This document shows positions 25,469 to 33,513 of a stretch of 64,000 bases of DNA, one piece after another. Each line of letters opens with the position of its first letter. Position 1 is the first letter of the stretch. The notes beneath the pieces are model-generated. The model saw nothing but the letters and a program-made list of their open reading frames with translations, ran no database searches and was not told the origin of the DNA. Origin of the DNA: Alistipes sp. (GTDB taxonomy: Bacteria > Bacteroidota > Bacteroidia > Bacteroidales > Rikenellaceae); assembly GCA_020026415.1 (NCBI GenBank), contig JAHHQL010000010.1:17039-81038 (forward strand), given 5' to 3'. The position numbers and the translations under genes were made by a program.

Positions 25469-26307
25469 TGCTCCGTGATTAAATCGGTTATTCTTCTGAT
25501 ATTCGCCAAGATATCCTCAGCCAAAGGATCTATCGTCACAATCTGCGCACCGATGTCCGATGCGATGATCTCCACGGTGGTCTGCGGGAACTGTATCTGA
25601 CAGAAGATCCGATCGACATGATCCTCACGTGCCTGACGAATGATCCCGGCAATGTGCCGTGCCGAAGGTTCTTTACCCTCAAATTCGATCGAACGCTGCT
25701 CAATGCCGTAATCCTCGGCATAGTAGGTGAGGGCGGGGTGGTAGATGATAAAATAGCGTACTTCAGAGGACGCGATCCGCTCGGCGACATATTGATCCAA
25801 CTCCTCCAATTTCTGATTCAGACGCGCGTAATTCTGCGCATATTTCACCGAATCGGGATAAATCTTTCGAATGGCATCAAACGCATTTTCTGCCATAATT
25901 TTCAATGCTTTAGGCGAAGTCCAAATATGTGGGTCTGTACCATGCGCTCCGCGATGCACATGTCCGCATACTCCCTCCAAAAGCGGAATGCCGTGACTCA
26001 AATTAATGGTCGTTTCCTTGAGTTGCGCCAGCAACGACTCCTCAAACGGAATCAACCCCACACCAAACACCAAACGGCTGCGATGCAGGTCGGCAAGTTG
26101 GCGTGCGGATAATTCAAAGGTCTCAGGATTCGCACAGGGAGGCACCAGAACCTTCACCTCGAAATCATCACCGACAATTTCGTGCAGAAGTCCGCGGAGC
26201 GGAAGGATGGATACATATAAGGAATCTTTGTCCGAAGTCTGCGGTGCGGAGCAGGAACTCAGCATCATCACCATAAAAAGACAAAGGGCGGTTATCAATC
26301 GAAGCAT
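25465..26307 (-). CDS. Metal ABC transporter substrate-binding lipoprotein (ZnuA-like)
   Basis: The product has 280 aa with a lipoprotein signal (Cys19 in LSSCSAP). The cluster 9 fold is clear: PLRGLLHEIVGDDFEVKVLVPP near the start, a short His-rich loop (CGHVHRGAHGTDPHIW) with the metal-ligand His, YHPALTYYAEDYG and EPSARHIAGI. It would bind Zn or Mn in the periplasm and deliver it to the importer. Metal specificity cannot be decided from sequence alone, though the His loop favours zinc. A palindrome overlaps its -7 promoter element. Confidence 0.9.
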   Translation of the reverse strand: MLRLITALCLFMVMMLSSCSAPQTSDKDSLYVSILPLRGLLHEIVGDDFEVKVLVPPCANPETFELSARQLADLHRSRLVFGVGLIPFEESLLAQLKETTINLSHGIPLLEGVCGHVHRGAHGTDPHIWTSPKALKIMAENAFDAIRKIYPDSVKYAQNYARLNQKLEELDQYVAERIASSEVRYFIIYHPALTYYAEDYGIEQRSIEFEGKEPSARHIAGIIRQAREDHVDRIFCQIQFPQTTVEIIASDIGAQIVTIDPLAEDILANIRRITDLITEQ

Positions 26308-26333
26308 AGAAATGTCATTCTTAAAATTCTATG

Positions 26334-26351
26334 CAAAAATAACATTATTTT
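26334..26351 (-). promoter_or_regulatory. Promoter and candidate metalloregulator operator of the metal ABC genes
   Basis: TAttTTTG on the minus strand (26334-26341) lies 26 bases before the ATG. It overlaps a perfect palindrome AAAATAA-CA-TTATTTT at 26336-26351. A repressor bound there would block the promoter. The position suits a Fur/Zur/DtxR-type site, but the sequence does not identify which regulator. Confidence 0.45.
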
Positions 26352-26710
26352 TTAAGAACGCACGCAAATCGGGACAAATTCGCACAGATTGCGCCGGAAT
26401 CGGATCAGAAAAATCGGTAGGAAATCATCCAATTTTACGCATTGTGCCATTTCCAAAACCGAGCACGACAAACATAGAGGACAGCAAGACGTTCAGAACA
26501 TCCAAGAATCGGCATCCGCCACATAATCAGAATGGTAGTTCGGATAATCCGAAACACTGTTTAACATAATATAAATATTACACCAAATAATATTAGGGGA
26601 GTTCCCACGGTTTTCGAGGCTGAAACACCCGTTTTTAGGGCTTCATTAAGCGTTTCTCTTTGAAATATTCGGGCAAATACCCGTAACGGAAAATTCTACG
26701 CGATTCTCGG
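26352..26710. other. Intergenic region between metal ABC genes and XRE gene
   Basis: I see no gene. A perfect palindrome TTCGGAT-A-ATCCGAA lies at 26539-26553; otherwise the region is unremarkable and AT-rich. No clear terminator for the XRE gene is visible. Confidence 0.45.
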
Positions 26711-27136
26711 CTACTTATCGGGCGTGTAACTTTCGCACGTTCCGTCCGTGTAAAGAATCACAACACGGGCGACCTGTTTGGTTGAGCCGTGATGCAAAGG
26801 CGCGACCTCCTCACGCGATGCCGACACCGCGGGCGACTGCACGGCGTGCGGGGTTTTCGGCTCCGACACCTCATTCATAAACGAGAGTTCATCCTCCGAC
26901 GGAGTTTGCTTCGGGGACGCAGGCTCGTCCCGATAGACCTGATCCGAATCAAGAAGCAGCCAATCGGGGTTTACATGCGGGAAAGCCCGCAGAATCTTCT
27001 GCAGGAGATCGAAGCCGGGTTTATTGCGTCCGGCAAGGATGTGCGAAATACCCGCAGCATTGACACCGACCTTCTCGGCGAATTGTCCGGACTTCAGACC
27101 TTCATTTTTCATTAAAAGAAGCAACTTTTCCCTCAT
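26711..27136 (-). CDS. XRE-family DNA-binding regulator with disordered tail
   Basis: The product has 141 aa. Residues 1-~60 form a Cro/CI-type helix-turn-helix (GQFAEKVGVNAAGISHILAGRNKPGFDLLQKIL, NPDWLLL). The remainder is Pro/Ser/Glu-rich and probably disordered, ending in a short beta segment (RVVILYTDGTCESYT). It faces a 640-base AT-rich region with many TTTACAnnTGTAAA-like palindromes, one of which overlaps its own promoter, so it probably represses itself. The partner genes or function are not obvious. Confidence 0.82.
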   Translation of the reverse strand: MREKLLLLMKNEGLKSGQFAEKVGVNAAGISHILAGRNKPGFDLLQKILRAFPHVNPDWLLLDSDQVYRDEPASPKQTPSEDELSFMNEVSEPKTPHAVQSPAVSASREEVAPLHHGSTKQVARVVILYTDGTCESYTPDK

Positions 27137-27147
27137 AAGCCTAATTT

Positions 27148-27183
27148 TTTACAAATATAAAAACTTTTCTTTTGTAAAGCAAA
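27148..27183 (-). promoter_or_regulatory. XRE gene promoter with overlapping operator-like half-sites
   Basis: On the minus strand TTTG (27180-27183) and TAtaTTTG (27152-27159) are separated by 20 bases, the expected Bacteroidota spacing. TTTACAAATATAAA (27148-27161) overlaps the -7 element and TTTGTAAA (27171-27178) lies in the spacer. Both resemble the palindromes repeated upstream. Confidence 0.7.
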
Positions 27184-27187
27184 TGAT

Positions 27188-27640
27188 TTTTACATTTGTA
27201 TTTCTATAAATCAATCCTAATCCTTTTACATCTGTAAACGGATGAAATCTCCACATATCGAAACCTACAAATAAATATGAAGTAAAATCCATAAAACACT
27301 GATAATACCATAACTATATATAAATAAATTGCTGAATACACCCAATATCACCGAAACACCCCATATACCCTCATTATGCATATGTTTAAGTTTAGATAAA
27401 ATATTGTAACATACTGATAAATTGGATAGTTCCGTTTCAGTATTCAACCTTTTAACCTCACCTCAAAAGGGTGTTTTATAGTTACAAATGTTAGCAACAG
27501 ATGTAAATATATTTGTTAAAATACGAACACGTCAATCCAACAAATAGAATACATTTGTAAAATACTAACCTATTCTATCTATTTACAAATGTAAACACAC
27601 TACCCTACCTCCTTTATTCGGGAAAATTTACAAATTTCAA
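27188..27640. repeat. Dispersed TTTACAnnTGTAAA-type palindromes in an AT-rich region
   Basis: Perfect 14-base copies occur at 27225-27238 (centre TC) and 27582-27595 (centre AA). Shorter or imperfect copies occur at 27191-27200 (TACATTTGTA), 27481-27491, 27497-27507, 27550-27561 and 27627-27637. The spacing is irregular, so it is not a tandem repeat or CRISPR. TACATTTG within them also fits the -7 promoter consensus, so the sites could be promoters, operators, or both. No strong gene lies inside; a 60-codon hydrophobic frame at 27265-27447 (minus, TTG start) is too weak to call. Confidence 0.6.
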
Positions 27641-27701
27641 TAACATTTATCGGGGAAGACCGTCAAACGATCGTCGGGCGGTTTAGATTATGTTAAATAG
27701 A

Positions 27702-27736
27702 ATAAAAAAGAGGAGAGCAAAACAGATGCTCTCCTC
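27702..27736 (-). terminator. Terminator of the HIT gene
   Basis: The 10-bp stem GAGGAGAGCA/TGCTCTCCTC (27710-27719 with 27727-27736) is followed on the minus strand by CTTTTTTATT. Confidence 0.85.
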
Positions 27737-27773
27737 CTGTAAATCAGAAGTTTTTAAATTTGTAACGCCTCGT

Positions 27774-28160
27774 TTATTCCGACAATTTACGGGCGATTTC
27801 AGCGAACTGCTCCGGAGTCAGCTGCAACTTCTCGCGGTGGAAATCCACATCCGACTCACTATTGATCGGAATCAGATGAATGTGTGCGTGTGCAACCTCC
27901 AAGCCAAGCACCACTACGGCCACTTTTTTGCAGCCCGTCATCTCCTTGATTTTTTCAGCCACCTTCTTGGCAAAAACCATCATGCCCGACAATGTCTTGT
28001 CATCGAGGTCAAAAATATAATCCACCTCTTTCTTCGGCACAACCAACGTATGTCCCTCAGCCAACGGATTGATGTCGAGAAATGCGTAATAATTCTCATC
28101 TTCGGCAACCTTGTATGAAGGAATCTCGCCGGCAATAATCTTTGAAAATATTGATGCCAT
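27774..28160 (-). CDS. HIT-family nucleotide-binding protein (HINT-like)
   Basis: The product has 128 aa. The histidine triad reads HAHIHLIP, with His91, His93 and His95. The N-terminal IFSKIIAGEIPSYKVAEDENYYAFLDI is typical of bacterial HinT. HIT proteins hydrolyse nucleoside phosphoramidates or related substrates; the physiological substrate is generally uncertain. It lies 18 bases downstream of an unknown membrane-anchored gene on the same strand, probably in one operon with relA/spoT. Confidence 0.93.
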   Translation of the reverse strand: MASIFSKIIAGEIPSYKVAEDENYYAFLDINPLAEGHTLVVPKKEVDYIFDLDDKTLSGMMVFAKKVAEKIKEMTGCKKVAVVVLGLEVAHAHIHLIPINSESDVDFHREKLQLTPEQFAEIARKLSE

Positions 28161-28178
28161 ATCGTTTTGATTTTAATG

Positions 28179-28730
28179 TTACTCTTCTTCTTTGAATTTG
28201 GGTTGCATGATCTCCGAATAAATGATCGCCCGACGCAACTCTTCTTCGGACGAAAACAAAGCCACGGACGGCTGCTCGCTTCGCGTAACGGTTTGATGGC
28301 GCAGATGCGTCTTATGCACCTCCGCGCTCTTCTTTACGGTCGGTGCAGAGTGATGCGTTTTCGAAGCAAAAGAAGGTTGTGATGCGGGCACAGGCTGAAC
28401 CACAGGCTTTTGCAGACAAGCAGGTTTTACGGCTTCGGCAGGTATGTTCTTCCGCCCGATGTGCTTCACATCGGGGAATTGAACCTTTTGCGGGATCGAA
28501 GCCTTCGGAAGCGGTTTTACCCTCTCGAACATCTTTCCGAGCATCTTTTTCAACTCTCGGATTTCGGGATCTTCATCCAGATCCGGAAACTCGACCTCTT
28601 CGTCCGTCTGTTCTCGTCCCTTCTCCTTGACATATTTTGCCGTCTTGCCTTTTGCCAACAAGACAACAACCAACGTCACCACCAAACCGATGATACCGGG
28701 ATCTACTTCTGCAAAAAATTCGCTTATCAT
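28179..28730 (-). CDS. Membrane-anchored protein of unknown function
   Basis: The product has 183 aa. A single hydrophobic segment lies at ~10-27 (DPGIIGLVVTLVVVLLAKG), followed by a charged stretch, a helical segment (EIRELKKMLGKMFERVKPLPK), and a long Pro/Lys/His/Ser-rich low-complexity region. A short conserved-looking end reads SSEEELRRAIIYSEIMQPKF. The last part predicts a helix that could dock to a partner. I do not recognise the family. It sits seven bases after the RelA/SpoT gene, so it is likely co-expressed with it. Confidence 0.75.
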   Translation of the reverse strand: MISEFFAEVDPGIIGLVVTLVVVLLAKGKTAKYVKEKGREQTDEEVEFPDLDEDPEIRELKKMLGKMFERVKPLPKASIPQKVQFPDVKHIGRKNIPAEAVKPACLQKPVVQPVPASQPSFASKTHHSAPTVKKSAEVHKTHLRHQTVTRSEQPSVALFSSEEELRRAIIYSEIMQPKFKEEE

Positions 28731-28737
28731 AATCCGT

Positions 28738-30957
28738 CTAATTTAATTTACGTTTCACTGTATCCATGCCCTTGACTTTGCGCAGGCGATCCATAATTAC
28801 CGACAAACCATCGGCATTCTTAACATAGAGGGCAATACTGCCCTCGCAAATTCCATCGTGACTGTGCAGATTCAATTCGCGTATATTGATACTGAAATCG
28901 GCACTCATGATCGTCGCCAATTCGAGCAACAAACCCTGCCGATCCAAGGCACGGATCTCAACAGTCACCAAATAAGACATTGCTTTATGCTGCGACCATT
29001 TGATCTCCTCCTTGACGATCTGCCCGCCGTGTTGCGCAGCCAATCGATCCAATTCTTCGCACGAGGCCTTATGTACGATAATCTTTCCCGTCGATGAATC
29101 GCGGAATCCGACCACCTTATCGCCGGGAATCGGCTTGCAACAATCAGCTATCTCGAACTGATCCGCCACATCGCCCTCCGATGCCTCGTCCTGTGTATGG
29201 GTTTCTTGTTCCGGCTCGTCTCCATCCTCATCTTTCTTATGAGGAATAAAGAGAGTCCAGAATTTCAAAATTTTACTTTTGGAGTTGCTCTTTAGTGCCT
29301 TCTCCAGATTATCCAACGATACGATGCCTGCTCCGATCTTGCTGTACAACTCCTCTTTGTTGCTGCATTCGTAAATCGGGATGATTTTACGCAGGACACG
29401 CCCGCTGAGTTTGATATCGAGTTCCTGCATACGCTTCTCCAGAAGTTGCATGCCGTTCTCGATGTTGTTCTGCCGATCGCGTTTCAAGAAACTCTTGATC
29501 GCCTGCTTGGCCTTGCCCGTCGTAACGACATCCAGCCATTCGGATTTCGGACGTGCCGAATCGGCTGCAATGATTTCGACCTGATCCCCATTGTTGAGTT
29601 GGGTTGTCACGGGCATCAGTTTATGGTTAATCTTGGCACTGATGGCACCGTTACCGATCTTCGAGTGGATCTCGTAAGCCAAGTCGAGTGCCGTTGCACC
29701 ATAAGGCAACTTCTTGGATTCTCCTTTAGGCGTAAAGACTACTATTTCAGATGTATATAGCGACAACTTAAAGTTATCCAAGAAATCGACCGCATCCTCC
29801 GTCGGCGAATTTAACGCATCACGGATCTGCTTCAGCCACTTGTCAAATTCATCCTCGTTTTGCGAAATGGTGGCATGTTTGTATTTCCAGTGTGCCGCGA
29901 ATCCGCGCTCGGCAATATCCTCCATGCGTTGTGTGCGGATCTGCACCTCGACCCAGATTCCATTCGGGCCCATCACCGTCGAATGCAGTGCCTCGTAGCC
30001 GTTGGCCTTGGGCATCGAGATCCAATCGCGCAGGCGGTCGGGTTTCGGAGTGTAAATATCGGTAATCGACGAGTAAATCTGCCAACACTGGGTTTTCTCC
30101 GAAGGGAAAGGCAGGGGTTTGAACACGATGCGGATGGCAAACAGGTCGTAAACCTCCTCGAAGGGGATCTGTTTGCGCTGCATCTTGTTCCAAATCGAAT
30201 AGACGCTCTTGACACGTCCCGAAATTTCGTAATTGATGTGGTCGCGGTTGAGTTTGGCAATGATCGGCGCATTGAAATTGTTGATGTACTCCCGGCGCGA
30301 AGCCTCGCTCTCCTCCAATTTCTGTCTGATTTCGGCATACTGCTGCGGGAAACGATACTTCATGCAGAGATCCTCCAACTCGCTCTTGATCGAAAACAAC
30401 CCCAGACGATAAGCCAACGGCGCGAACAGATAGATCGTTTCGCCCGTGATCTTGATCTGCTTATTAAGCGGCATCGCCCCCAGCGTACGCATATTATGCA
30501 GGCGGTCGGCGATCTTGATCAGAATCACCCGCACATCGTCCGACAACGTGAGCAACACCTTGCGGAAATACTCCGCCTGTGCCGAAGTATCGGCATTGAA
30601 CACTCCCGCCATCTTGGTCAGTCCGTCCACCATCGAGGCGATCTTCTCTCCGAAGATGCGTTCCAAATCCTCGACCGTATAGTCCGTATCCTCCACCACA
30701 TCGTGCAGCAGAGCCGCAACCACCGACTTCACGCCCAGACCGATCTCATCGACCACGATCTTGGCCACGGCAATGGGATGCAACAAATAAGGCTCGCCGG
30801 AGCGGCGTCTTGCCCCTTCGTGAGCCTCTTTGGCCAGAAAAAATGCACGCTTGATGAGGTTCCAGTCCTCATCATTCTTGCAGATATTTGTGCACGACAA
30901 CAGCAACTCCTCCCATTTTTCCTTGATGAGTGCTTCGTCTTCCGGTGAGTATCCCAT
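28738..30957 (-). CDS. Bifunctional (p)ppGpp synthetase/hydrolase (RelA/SpoT homologue)
   Basis: The product is 739 aa from the ATG at 30957; a TTG two codons upstream is possible. It makes and degrades (p)ppGpp in the stringent response. The HD hydrolase domain is intact (HPIAVAKIVVDE and LLHDVVEDTDYT). The synthetase domain keeps RVKSVYSIWNKM, DLFAIRIVF, KANGYEALHSTV and EVQIRT. TGS (VFTPKGESKKLPYGATALDLAY), the helical region and a C-terminal ACT domain (YLVTVEIRALDRQGLLLELATIM) follow. As both catalytic sites look complete, this is a true bifunctional Rsh protein. Confidence 0.96.
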   Translation of the reverse strand: MGYSPEDEALIKEKWEELLLSCTNICKNDEDWNLIKRAFFLAKEAHEGARRRSGEPYLLHPIAVAKIVVDEIGLGVKSVVAALLHDVVEDTDYTVEDLERIFGEKIASMVDGLTKMAGVFNADTSAQAEYFRKVLLTLSDDVRVILIKIADRLHNMRTLGAMPLNKQIKITGETIYLFAPLAYRLGLFSIKSELEDLCMKYRFPQQYAEIRQKLEESEASRREYINNFNAPIIAKLNRDHINYEISGRVKSVYSIWNKMQRKQIPFEEVYDLFAIRIVFKPLPFPSEKTQCWQIYSSITDIYTPKPDRLRDWISMPKANGYEALHSTVMGPNGIWVEVQIRTQRMEDIAERGFAAHWKYKHATISQNEDEFDKWLKQIRDALNSPTEDAVDFLDNFKLSLYTSEIVVFTPKGESKKLPYGATALDLAYEIHSKIGNGAISAKINHKLMPVTTQLNNGDQVEIIAADSARPKSEWLDVVTTGKAKQAIKSFLKRDRQNNIENGMQLLEKRMQELDIKLSGRVLRKIIPIYECSNKEELYSKIGAGIVSLDNLEKALKSNSKSKILKFWTLFIPHKKDEDGDEPEQETHTQDEASEGDVADQFEIADCCKPIPGDKVVGFRDSSTGKIIVHKASCEELDRLAAQHGGQIVKEEIKWSQHKAMSYLVTVEIRALDRQGLLLELATIMSADFSINIRELNLHSHDGICEGSIALYVKNADGLSVIMDRLRKVKGMDTVKRKLN

Positions 30958-31101
30958 ATTCAAATCCGTTTAATGTATCTTATTGAAATCAAACACTTTT
31001 TGTATTGCTACTCCAAGCATCTGTTTCAAACCGGCAAACGGTTGAATCCGAAACTGCAAAGCCCGATTCAACCGCAAAGCCGTATCTGTAATTTCAAAAA
31101 A

Positions 31102-32118
31102 CTACTCCTCACGGGGTGTTTTCATCGCCGCACGCACCTGTTCTTCGATTTCGGCAGCCAGAGCCTCATCGCTCTTGAGCAAATCCTTCACAGCATCGCG
31201 CCCCTGACCGATCTTGCGGTCTCCATAGGAGTACCATGATCCGGCCTTACGCAACACGCCGTAATCCACACCCAAGTCGATGATCTCGCCGATCTTCGAG
31301 ATACCCTCGCCGAACATGATGTCGAACTCGGCACGCTTGAACGGAGGTGCCACCTTGTTCTTCACGACCTTTACGCGGGTACGGGTACCCAACTGCTCCT
31401 CGCCATCCTTGATGACCGACACACGGCGGATGTCGATACGCACGCTGGCGTAGAATTTCAAAGCGTTACCGCCCGTCGTCGTTTCGGGGTTGCCGTAAAC
31501 CACACCGATCTTATCACGCAACTGGTTGATGAAGATGCAGACGGTTTTGGTCTTGGCAATGCTCGACGTCAGTTTACGCAGAGCCTGCGACATCAGACGA
31601 GCCTGAAGACCCATCTTCGAATCGCCCATCTCCCCCTCGATCTCGGCCTTCGGGGTCAGTGCGGCCACCGAGTCGATGACGATGATGTCGATGGCACTCG
31701 AACGAATCAGCGAATCGGCAATTTCCAGAGCCTGCTCGCCGTTATCGGGCTGCGAGATCAACAGGTTATCGACATCCACGCCCAACTTCTGGGCATAAAA
31801 ACTGTCGAATGCGTGCTCGGCATCAATGAATGCGGCGATACCGCCCTCCTTCTGTGCCTCGGCAATCGCATGGATGGCCAACGTGGTCTTACCCGACGAT
31901 TCGGGACCGTAGATCTCGATGACACGCCCTTTGGGATAACCGCCCACGCCCAACGCCATATCCAGCGTGATGGATCCCGTGGGAATTACGGGGATGTCGT
32001 TCTCCTCGGTACTGTTCATACGCATGATCGAACCCTTACCGAAGTCCTTTTCTATTTTCTGCATGACTGCGTCCAAGACTTTCAACTTGTCCGCATCAAC
32101 CGGTTTCTTTTCTGCCAT
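31102..32118 (-). CDS. recA: Recombinase A
   Basis: The product has 338 aa. RecA catalyses strand exchange and activates the SOS response. Walker A (GPESSGKTTLAIHAI), Walker B (DIIVIDSVAAL), the loop 2 region (FINQLRDKIGVVYGNPETTTGGNALKFYAS) and the C-terminal acidic tail are all visible. The start is the ATG at 32118 (MAEKKPVDADKLKVLDAVM). It lies between bcp and the relA/spoT gene on the same strand, but with gaps of 27 and ~140 bases on each side. Confidence 0.98.
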   Translation of the reverse strand: MAEKKPVDADKLKVLDAVMQKIEKDFGKGSIMRMNSTEENDIPVIPTGSITLDMALGVGGYPKGRVIEIYGPESSGKTTLAIHAIAEAQKEGGIAAFIDAEHAFDSFYAQKLGVDVDNLLISQPDNGEQALEIADSLIRSSAIDIIVIDSVAALTPKAEIEGEMGDSKMGLQARLMSQALRKLTSSIAKTKTVCIFINQLRDKIGVVYGNPETTTGGNALKFYASVRIDIRRVSVIKDGEEQLGTRTRVKVVKNKVAPPFKRAEFDIMFGEGISKIGEIIDLGVDYGVLRKAGSWYSYGDRKIGQGRDAVKDLLKSDEALAAEIEEQVRAAMKTPREE

Positions 32119-32145
32119 ATATTTAAATGCTTTTTACGATTTGAA

Positions 32146-32610
32146 TTACTCCTTGTAGGAGTCAATGATTTGCTGGTAGTGGTTCTTGGTATCGACCTTC
32201 GTAAAGAGTTTCTCGATGCGCCCCTCGGCGTCAATGACGAACGTCGTGCGGAATACGCCCATATACTTGCGGCCACACATCGACTTTTCGCCCCAAACGC
32301 CGTATGCCTCACACACGCTGTGATCCGTATCGGACAAAAGCGTAAAGTTCAGTTCGTGCTTCTGGCAAAAATTCTGATGTGACTTCTCGCTGTCGGGACT
32401 TACGCCGATGATGCGGAATCCCATCTCGGCGAGTCGAGCCTTGCCATCACGCAGACTCTTGGCTTCGAGAGTACATCCCGGAGTATTGTCCTTCGGGTAG
32501 AAGTAAAGAATTACGCACTGACCTTTGAGATCGTGCAACGAAAGAGTCTCCCCGTTTTGGGTTGTAGAAGTGAAGTCGGGAGCCAAGTCCCCTATCTTTA
32601 AATTAGTCAT
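32146..32610 (-). CDS. bcp: Thioredoxin-dependent thiol peroxidase (Bcp/PrxQ)
   Basis: The product is 154 aa from the ATG at 32610 (MTNLKIGDLAPDF); a longer frame exists but includes the promoter. It reduces peroxides with thioredoxin. The peroxidatic motif DNTPGCTLEA gives Cys46. The resolving cysteine that PrxQ often has five residues later is replaced by Lys51, so it may be a one-Cys type or use another Cys, such as Cys32 or the Cys in KSMCGRK. The C-terminal YMGVFRTTFVID is typical of the family. Confidence 0.94.
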   Translation of the reverse strand: MTNLKIGDLAPDFTSTTQNGETLSLHDLKGQCVILYFYPKDNTPGCTLEAKSLRDGKARLAEMGFRIIGVSPDSEKSHQNFCQKHELNFTLLSDTDHSVCEAYGVWGEKSMCGRKYMGVFRTTFVIDAEGRIEKLFTKVDTKNHYQQIIDSYKE

Positions 32611-32631
32611 TCCTTTAAATATTTTTACTTT

Positions 32632-32639
32632 CAAAGATA
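32632..32639 (-). promoter_or_regulatory. -7 element TAtcTTTG of bcp
   Basis: Exact consensus on the minus strand, 21 bases before the ATG at 32610. Confidence 0.65.
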
Positions 32640-32685
32640 TGAATTTTTTGCGAAATAAGCCACTTTTTATCCTCATTTTTTTGCT

Positions 32686-32898
32686 TCAGTCCCACACATA
32701 GGTCACTTCGACCTGCTCGTTGAACTCCTCCTGCGTGCGGTTCATGCGGCGGTGGCAATGCGGACAGCGGATCGCCATTTCGGTCTCGACGAAATCGCCC
32801 AGTCCCACACAACGAGGCAACACACCCCGCTCCGAAAGAATGTAATGATCGAATTGCGCGCCACACGCCTTGCACTTGATTTTGTAAACTGTTCCCAT
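32686..32898 (-). CDS. Small zinc-ribbon protein
   Basis: The product is 70 aa from the ATG at 32898 (MGTVYKIKCKACGAQFDHY); the upstream frame to 33021 would place odd hydrophobic residues in front. CKAC and CPHC give two CxxC knuckles, with another Cys in LPRCVGLG. This is the pattern of a rubredoxin-like zinc ribbon. No function is known. The C-terminus (EEFNEQVEVTYVWD) is acidic. Confidence 0.75.
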   Translation of the reverse strand: MGTVYKIKCKACGAQFDHYILSERGVLPRCVGLGDFVETEMAIRCPHCHRRMNRTQEEFNEQVEVTYVWD

Positions 32899-32992
32899 AG
32901 CCGTAAGTTGTTTTAAGGTTCTTTGTCTTGGTTTGACAATGCAAAGAAACGGCGACAAAATGACAACTTGTGACACACCCGAAAATTTATGC

Positions 32993-33030
32993 AAAAAAAA
33001 AACTCCGGATGCCCACAGCACCCGGAGTTT
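32993..33030 (-). terminator. Terminator of the DUF5606 gene
   Basis: The stem AAACTCCGG (33001-33009) with CCGGAGTTT (33022-33030) is followed on the minus strand by a run of T (the A-run around 32993-33002). Confidence 0.85.
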
Positions 33031-33052
33031 AAAGTCCGCTTCGAGGTCGGAA

Positions 33053-33481
33053 TTATTTCGTTTCCTCTTCGCCTTCCTTTGCTTCGTCCTCTACATCGAC
33101 GAATTTCGTGAAACCAGCCTTCACCAGAATGTTATACCATGCGAAGCACTTCTTGATGTCCGAAACATGTACACGCTCGCGATCATATTCGGGAACGACC
33201 TCGGCGAAAGCAGCCTTCAGTTTGTCGGCACTCTCCTTCTCCGAAATCGCCTCTTTACCCTCGTAGTGATCGAAGATACGGGTGAACACCTCCGAAAGAG
33301 CGATATCCTCACCCTCGGTGAACATCGAGATCTCGGTCAGCGCGCTTACGCGGGCGTTGGCTGCGGCGTTCATACGACGACCGTCCACCAGCGACTCGAC
33401 GATAACGCCGCGCTGCGACTGTGCAACATATTTATAAAGTCCCGGTTGGCCCGAGATGGCCAAAATTTCTCTGAAATCCAT
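33053..33481 (-). CDS. DUF5606 family protein
   Basis: The product has 142 aa. The N-terminus MDFREILAISGQPGLYKYVAQSQRGVIVESLVDGRR is characteristic of the Bacteroidota family DUF5606, named from memory. It is cytoplasmic, with no signal peptide. A helical middle and an acidic C-terminal tail (DVEDEAKEGEEETK) follow. The N-terminal region looks like an SH3-like small barrel. Function unknown. Confidence 0.88.
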   Translation of the reverse strand: MDFREILAISGQPGLYKYVAQSQRGVIVESLVDGRRMNAAANARVSALTEISMFTEGEDIALSEVFTRIFDHYEGKEAISEKESADKLKAAFAEVVPEYDRERVHVSDIKKCFAWYNILVKAGFTKFVDVEDEAKEGEEETK

Positions 33482-33513
33482 TTTTCTGAGTGTTTAAAAA
33501 ATTAGTCAGTATT

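Noticed and set aside
27188..27640. CRISPR array
   Set aside because: The repeated palindromes are short, irregularly spaced and imperfect. There are no cas genes.
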